Assembly: GCA_963978895.1 (NCBI GenBank)
Contig: OZ022241.1
Location: 40,850,030-40,914,029 of the forward strand
Source: Erpobdella octoculata
Taxonomy: Eukaryota > Annelida > Clitellata > Hirudinida > Erpobdellidae
Length of the DNA stretch: 64,000 bases
Reading direction: 5' to 3'
Below are positions 60,640 to 64,000 of this stretch, piece after piece. The notes beneath the pieces are model-generated. The model was given only the letters and a program-made list of their open reading frames with translations, was not told where the DNA came from and searched no databases. Numbering within the stretch: position 1 is the first letter of the stretch; each line of letters begins with the position of its first letter. The position numbers and the translations under genes were made by a program.

Positions 60640-63600
60640 ATGGCGCTCATGAATGACCACAGCAAGCGGAAAATTTGTTATTATTACGATGGTTAGTTTT
60701 GCGCTTTTTATATGTTATTTTTTGGGTCGAGTTTGAAGAAACAACTTGGAGCTGGTTGGCTTTTCAGTTATGGGCTTCTACTCTACTCTATTCTAGGATA
60801 GCAATGCGGGGAAATGTAGTTTATAGTTTATTTTAAATTTTTATGATATAAAAAAGCCATAATGGCTATTAGTCAGAAAGTTTTAGGCTAAACACATGAT
60901 AAATGTGGAGAATAGTGTAATAAATTATTTTGAGTGTTTTTAATTATATTTTCATTGTAAAATTAAGTTAATTAGAAAGAGAAATAAATTACCAATAGAC
61001 TTATCCAATTAATTTTTTAAAATTATATTTAAAAAATAAGTCATTGAAAGATAACCGTTAGGTAGTAGCTAAAAAAAATAAACTCATAAACAAAAAACTA
61101 ACTAAAGGTAAAGTGAAATTAAATGTAATGTAAAAGAAATTATTTGTGCGAGTTAATATAAATTATTTGTAAAAAGAAATGATTACTCAATTTTAAATAA
61201 ACTATAAAATATTCAAAAAATATTAGAAATTGAATCGAGAGATAGGATGCGAAACCCTGTACAATCAAAGGCTAGATGGTCTTCATTAGAGATGCCCGCA
61301 ATGTAATTCTCGTAAAAGTATTAGGGATGACTCATGTTATTCTGAGTGCGCGATTAATATTTTTCCTTGTGACAGTTGTGCTTTCTTTTCAAATAATGTT
61401 ATTTCTGACTGTGCTATTAATATTTTGGTTATCTTTCACACAAACGACCCGGGCCGAATCTTCCAATAAAATAGTCCTATTGTGTTACAACCCTAACTAT
61501 CACTTTTCATCGTGTTTATAGCTAATTATACACAGCGGGTCGTTTACATGAAAGATTACCAATATTTTTTGTTGTGGTTCTGTTTCGCATTTAATCACTT
61601 TTTTGAGAATTTTGTTTTAAAAAAAATTAATGAACTGCTCAGGTAATTAAACTGGAAATGTCATTTTGATTATAAATATATAATTATTATAATGAAAATA
61701 TAATTAAAAACACCGGAAATAATTTATTACGCTCTTCTCTACCTTTACCGAACACATATCTTTAAATGTTTTAAAAACGTTTATTAAATAATACAGGTGA
61801 CATAGGAAATTACTATTATGGCCAGGGGCATCCCATGAAACCTCAGCGCATACGAATGTGTCACAACCTGCTGCTCAACTACGGACTGTACAGGAAGATG
61901 GAAATCTATGTGTGTAGTTTTCTTTATTTATTCATAATTCGTTTAAACAAATTTACAGCTAATAAAAGCTGTCCTATTTTTTGAAGAAAAAAAGGTTTTG
62001 TCCTGAAAAGGGTAATCTTTCACTTTAGGGGAATGAATTGTTTCTGCTATAAATCAACAAAATATCATATGGAAATGATAGAAAAGATTATTAAAAACAA
62101 AAATCTTTAAAAATAATTAATTGAAAAGTGTTTTTAAAGCGAATTTTTAACTTATAAACCAGCAGTAACTCGAAATAGTTCGAGCTAGGAGTAAAACGTG
62201 CACATTTATTGGCGCATGCCTCCCCACGCTCCTACGGATGCTAGTGATGTTGTCCTTTGAGCAAACGGGCGAATGCTTACCGTAGTATCGCCAGCACCTT
62301 TATTATTATTATTATTATTTCATATTTTTCTTGCACTCGACTCAACTGAAGCCGGAGACCCGTTCCTCGATCTCGCATCAAGCGGAGAATCGGGTCAGCC
62401 TGACGAGTGTGAACAAACTTATTATTGCTCCAATCCACAACGTGTTGACTCACGTACGATTAGCTATAAGCTGGAATTAAATCCACGTGTAGCGCTTTGC
62501 TATAAGCTGCAATCAAATATGTGGTGTGCGAAATCCTCATTGTACTGTACATGTACTTACTTCGCTATTATGATTCACGACAGAGGCCGCACAAGGCGTC
62601 GCAGGAGGAGATGACCCGTTTCCATAGCGACGACTACATCAAGTTTCTGAAGAGCATAAGACCGGACAACATGTCCGAATTCAACAAGCAGATGCAGAGA
62701 TGTGAGTGACTTTTTATTAAGTTTTATAGATAATTAATTTAATTCATTATTTTATTTAATTTTAACTCCTCCATCTTACAGTCAACGTTGGAGAAGACTG
62801 TCCCGTCTTCGACGGACTCTACGAGTTCTGTCAGCTGTCCACTGGAGGATCCATCGGTTGGTGCTTCTGGTTTATACGGCTTGCTCTCGTATCGGTTAAC
62901 TTTTCTATTATCACAAGACGTGCAACTTCGTTTTACAGTAATGACTGTGTGATGGTGTTGTAGGTTGTGTAAATGAAAATTTGCATTTATAAATGCTAAA
63001 TCGTGATGTTATGTTACACGTAAATGTGTATTACACAGTGCTAAATCATGATGTTATATTACACATACATATGTATTGCACAATGCTAAAATCGTTATGT
63101 TATATTAAACGTAAATGTATATTACACAGTGCTAAATCATGATGTTACATTACACACGTAAATGTGGTTTGTATTCAACAAGACTGACAACCTCGCATTG
63201 ATTTTTGTTAAACCCGCTGTTTGACCTCACCTTTATGTCCCCTTCTATTACTCATCGTCTGACCGTACTACTTGCAGCCGGTGCAGTGAAGTTGAACAAG
63301 CAGGCCACGGACATCGCCATCAACTGGTCCGGAGGACTCCACCACGCCAAGAAGTCCGAGGCGTCGGGGTTCTGCTACGTCAACGACATCGTTCTCGGAA
63401 TCCTGGAGTTACTCAAGTATGTATGGCCGTGTTTGGTGTTTGTGAAAATGATGATGATGATCATTGATTCAATTGATAACAGAAAAATATTTTTGTTCAA
63501 TCTCAGTGTTGTTTATAATGAAAATGACTATGCTAATTAGTAATAGCACAGTAGCATAATTGCCTATTAAAATTCACAATGACTGGTGTGTCCTAATGGC

Positions 63601-63804
63601 GGAGAAAGTAGCTTTTTAGGTCAAGATATTTTTCACTCAATTCGGTACACATACATGTTCAGATATCATCAGAGAGTGTTGTACATCGACATCGACATTC
63701 ACCACGGTGACGGCGTGGAGGAAGCCTTCTACACGACGGACCGCGTCATGACGATGTCCTTCCACAAGTACGGAGAGTACTTCCCTGGCACCGGTGACCT
63801 CAGG
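60640..63804 (+). CDS. HDAC1: Class I histone deacetylase (HDAC1/2), N-terminal 213 codons
   Basis: Exons 60640-60691, 61797-61909, 62584-62701, 62782-62856, 63278-63416 and 63663-63804 join in phase; the rest is beyond the right edge. The start is [20 protein letters not shown]. Conserved parts: [74 protein letters not shown] and [17 protein letters not shown]. The HH pair of the charge relay and the Asp and His zinc ligands in DIDIHHGDG are present; the third zinc ligand lies outside. PDNMSE and the SxxRPDN region fit HDAC1/2 rather than HDAC3 (which has FPGTGD with a different loop and SPTNM). The enzyme deacetylates histone lysines in Sin3, NuRD and CoREST complexes. HDAC1 and HDAC2 are a vertebrate split, so the symbol stands for the single invertebrate orthologue. 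Confidence 0.96.
61240..61545. other. Unassigned block in HDAC intron 1
   Basis: A more complex stretch with an 81-codon hydrophobic open frame (61276-61521) containing a GACCCGGGCC core. No splice context, homology or partner copy in the window; possibly an interspersed repeat. Confidence 0.25.
62160..62520. other. Unassigned, possibly repeat-derived block in HDAC intron 2
   Basis: Non-AT-rich sequence with internal near-repeats (CTATAAGCTGGAATTAAATC and CTATAAGCTGCAATCAAATA) and a (TTA)n patch. The open frame starting at 62273 runs into HDAC exon 3 in the wrong frame and is not a gene. Confidence 0.3.
62980..63168. repeat. About 47-bp tandem repeat, four copies, in HDAC intron 4
   Basis: Unit GTGCTAAATCATGATGTTAT plus ATTACACGTAAATGTGTATTACACA. 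Confidence 0.88.
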
Positions 63805-63848
63805 GTCAGTTGGTTTCTATTTTTTTTATTTTTCGCATGTTTCATTTA

Positions 63849-63849
63849 G

Positions 63850-63882
<33 letters not shown>
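63849..63882. repeat. (TA)n microsatellite
   Basis: Short TA tract 45 bp after the donor of HDAC exon 6. Confidence 0.92.
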
Positions 63883-63885
<3 letters not shown>

Positions 63886-63907
63886 CTCTGCTCTCTTATT
63901 ACATTAC

Positions 63908-63978
63908 GATTTGCTGTGGGATGGTCATGATTGCTATGGGATGGTTATGATTGCTATGGGATGGTCATGATTGCTATA
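63908..63978. repeat. 23-bp tandem repeat, three copies
   Basis: GGGATGGTCATGATTGCTAT units in HDAC intron 6 close to the right edge. Confidence 0.9.
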
Positions 63979-64000
63979 TCTTTCGATCGTTTTTGGAGAT

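Noticed and set aside
62273..62614. 113-codon ORF starting with a signal-peptide-like [16 protein letters not shown]
   Set aside because: The hydrophobic part comes from a (TTA)n patch, and the end overlaps HDAC exon 3 in the wrong frame.
60640..63804. HDAC3 or HDAC8
   Set aside because: [15 protein letters not shown] and [19 protein letters not shown] follow HDAC1/2; HDAC3 differs at these places.

Overview
The window is nuclear DNA from an animal. Its genes are split into many short exons with GT-AG introns, the DNA is AT-rich, and it is full of micro- and minisatellites plus LINE, SINE and hAT-like remnants. All recognisable proteins are bilaterian orthologues. The L15 sequence leans towards a protostome invertebrate, but the species cannot be settled from sequence alone. 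Gene calls come from joining exons by hand with GT-AG and reading-frame (phase) checks; nothing was searched or aligned by computer.

Layout. (1) 200-4339, minus: 5' part of an STK11IP/LIP1-like leucine-rich-repeat gene, running off the left edge. (2) 4.4-6.0 kb: intergenic, with an 0.8-kb hAT-like element. (3) 6167-7793, minus: three-exon SR-type splicing factor. (4) 7.8-9.6 kb: intergenic with two very long (TA)n tracts. (5) 9626-10543 and 12110-13035, minus: tandem pair of small secreted six-cysteine proteins that I do not recognise; a LINE fragment lies in intron 1 of the first and a tRNA-like SINE in intron 1 of the second. (6) 13.0-14.6 kb: intergenic with a hAT-type MITE carrying a near-perfect 8-bp target duplication, and two inverted repeats. 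(7) 14833-15632, plus: ribosomal protein L15 (uL15 family name eL15). (8) 15.7-17.9 kb: intergenic with a decayed LINE. (9) 18044-59364, plus: TRRAP, complete in 90 coding exons, 11,820 nt of CDS, 3,939 aa. (10) 60640 to the right edge, plus: first six coding exons (213 codons) of a class I histone deacetylase of the HDAC1/2 type.

Biology. TRRAP is the PIKK-family pseudokinase scaffold of SAGA and NuA4/TIP60 acetyltransferase complexes. HDAC1/2 removes the same class of marks in Sin3/NuRD/CoREST complexes. They lie head to tail about 1.3 kb apart. L15 and the SR protein are housekeeping RNA/translation genes. The two secreted proteins are the only unrecognised coding family here.

The most interesting signals are: a tRNA-derived SINE whose pol III A-box segment has been amplified into a 13-copy 20-bp array (55621-55880); a likely gene-conversion tract in the secreted paralogues (intron 2 plus exon 3 nearly identical, exon 2 strongly diverged); a GC-AG intron, a frame-neutral Ser-rich cassette exon, a duplicated splice donor and an intron filled to the splice acceptor by a 17-bp minisatellite in TRRAP.
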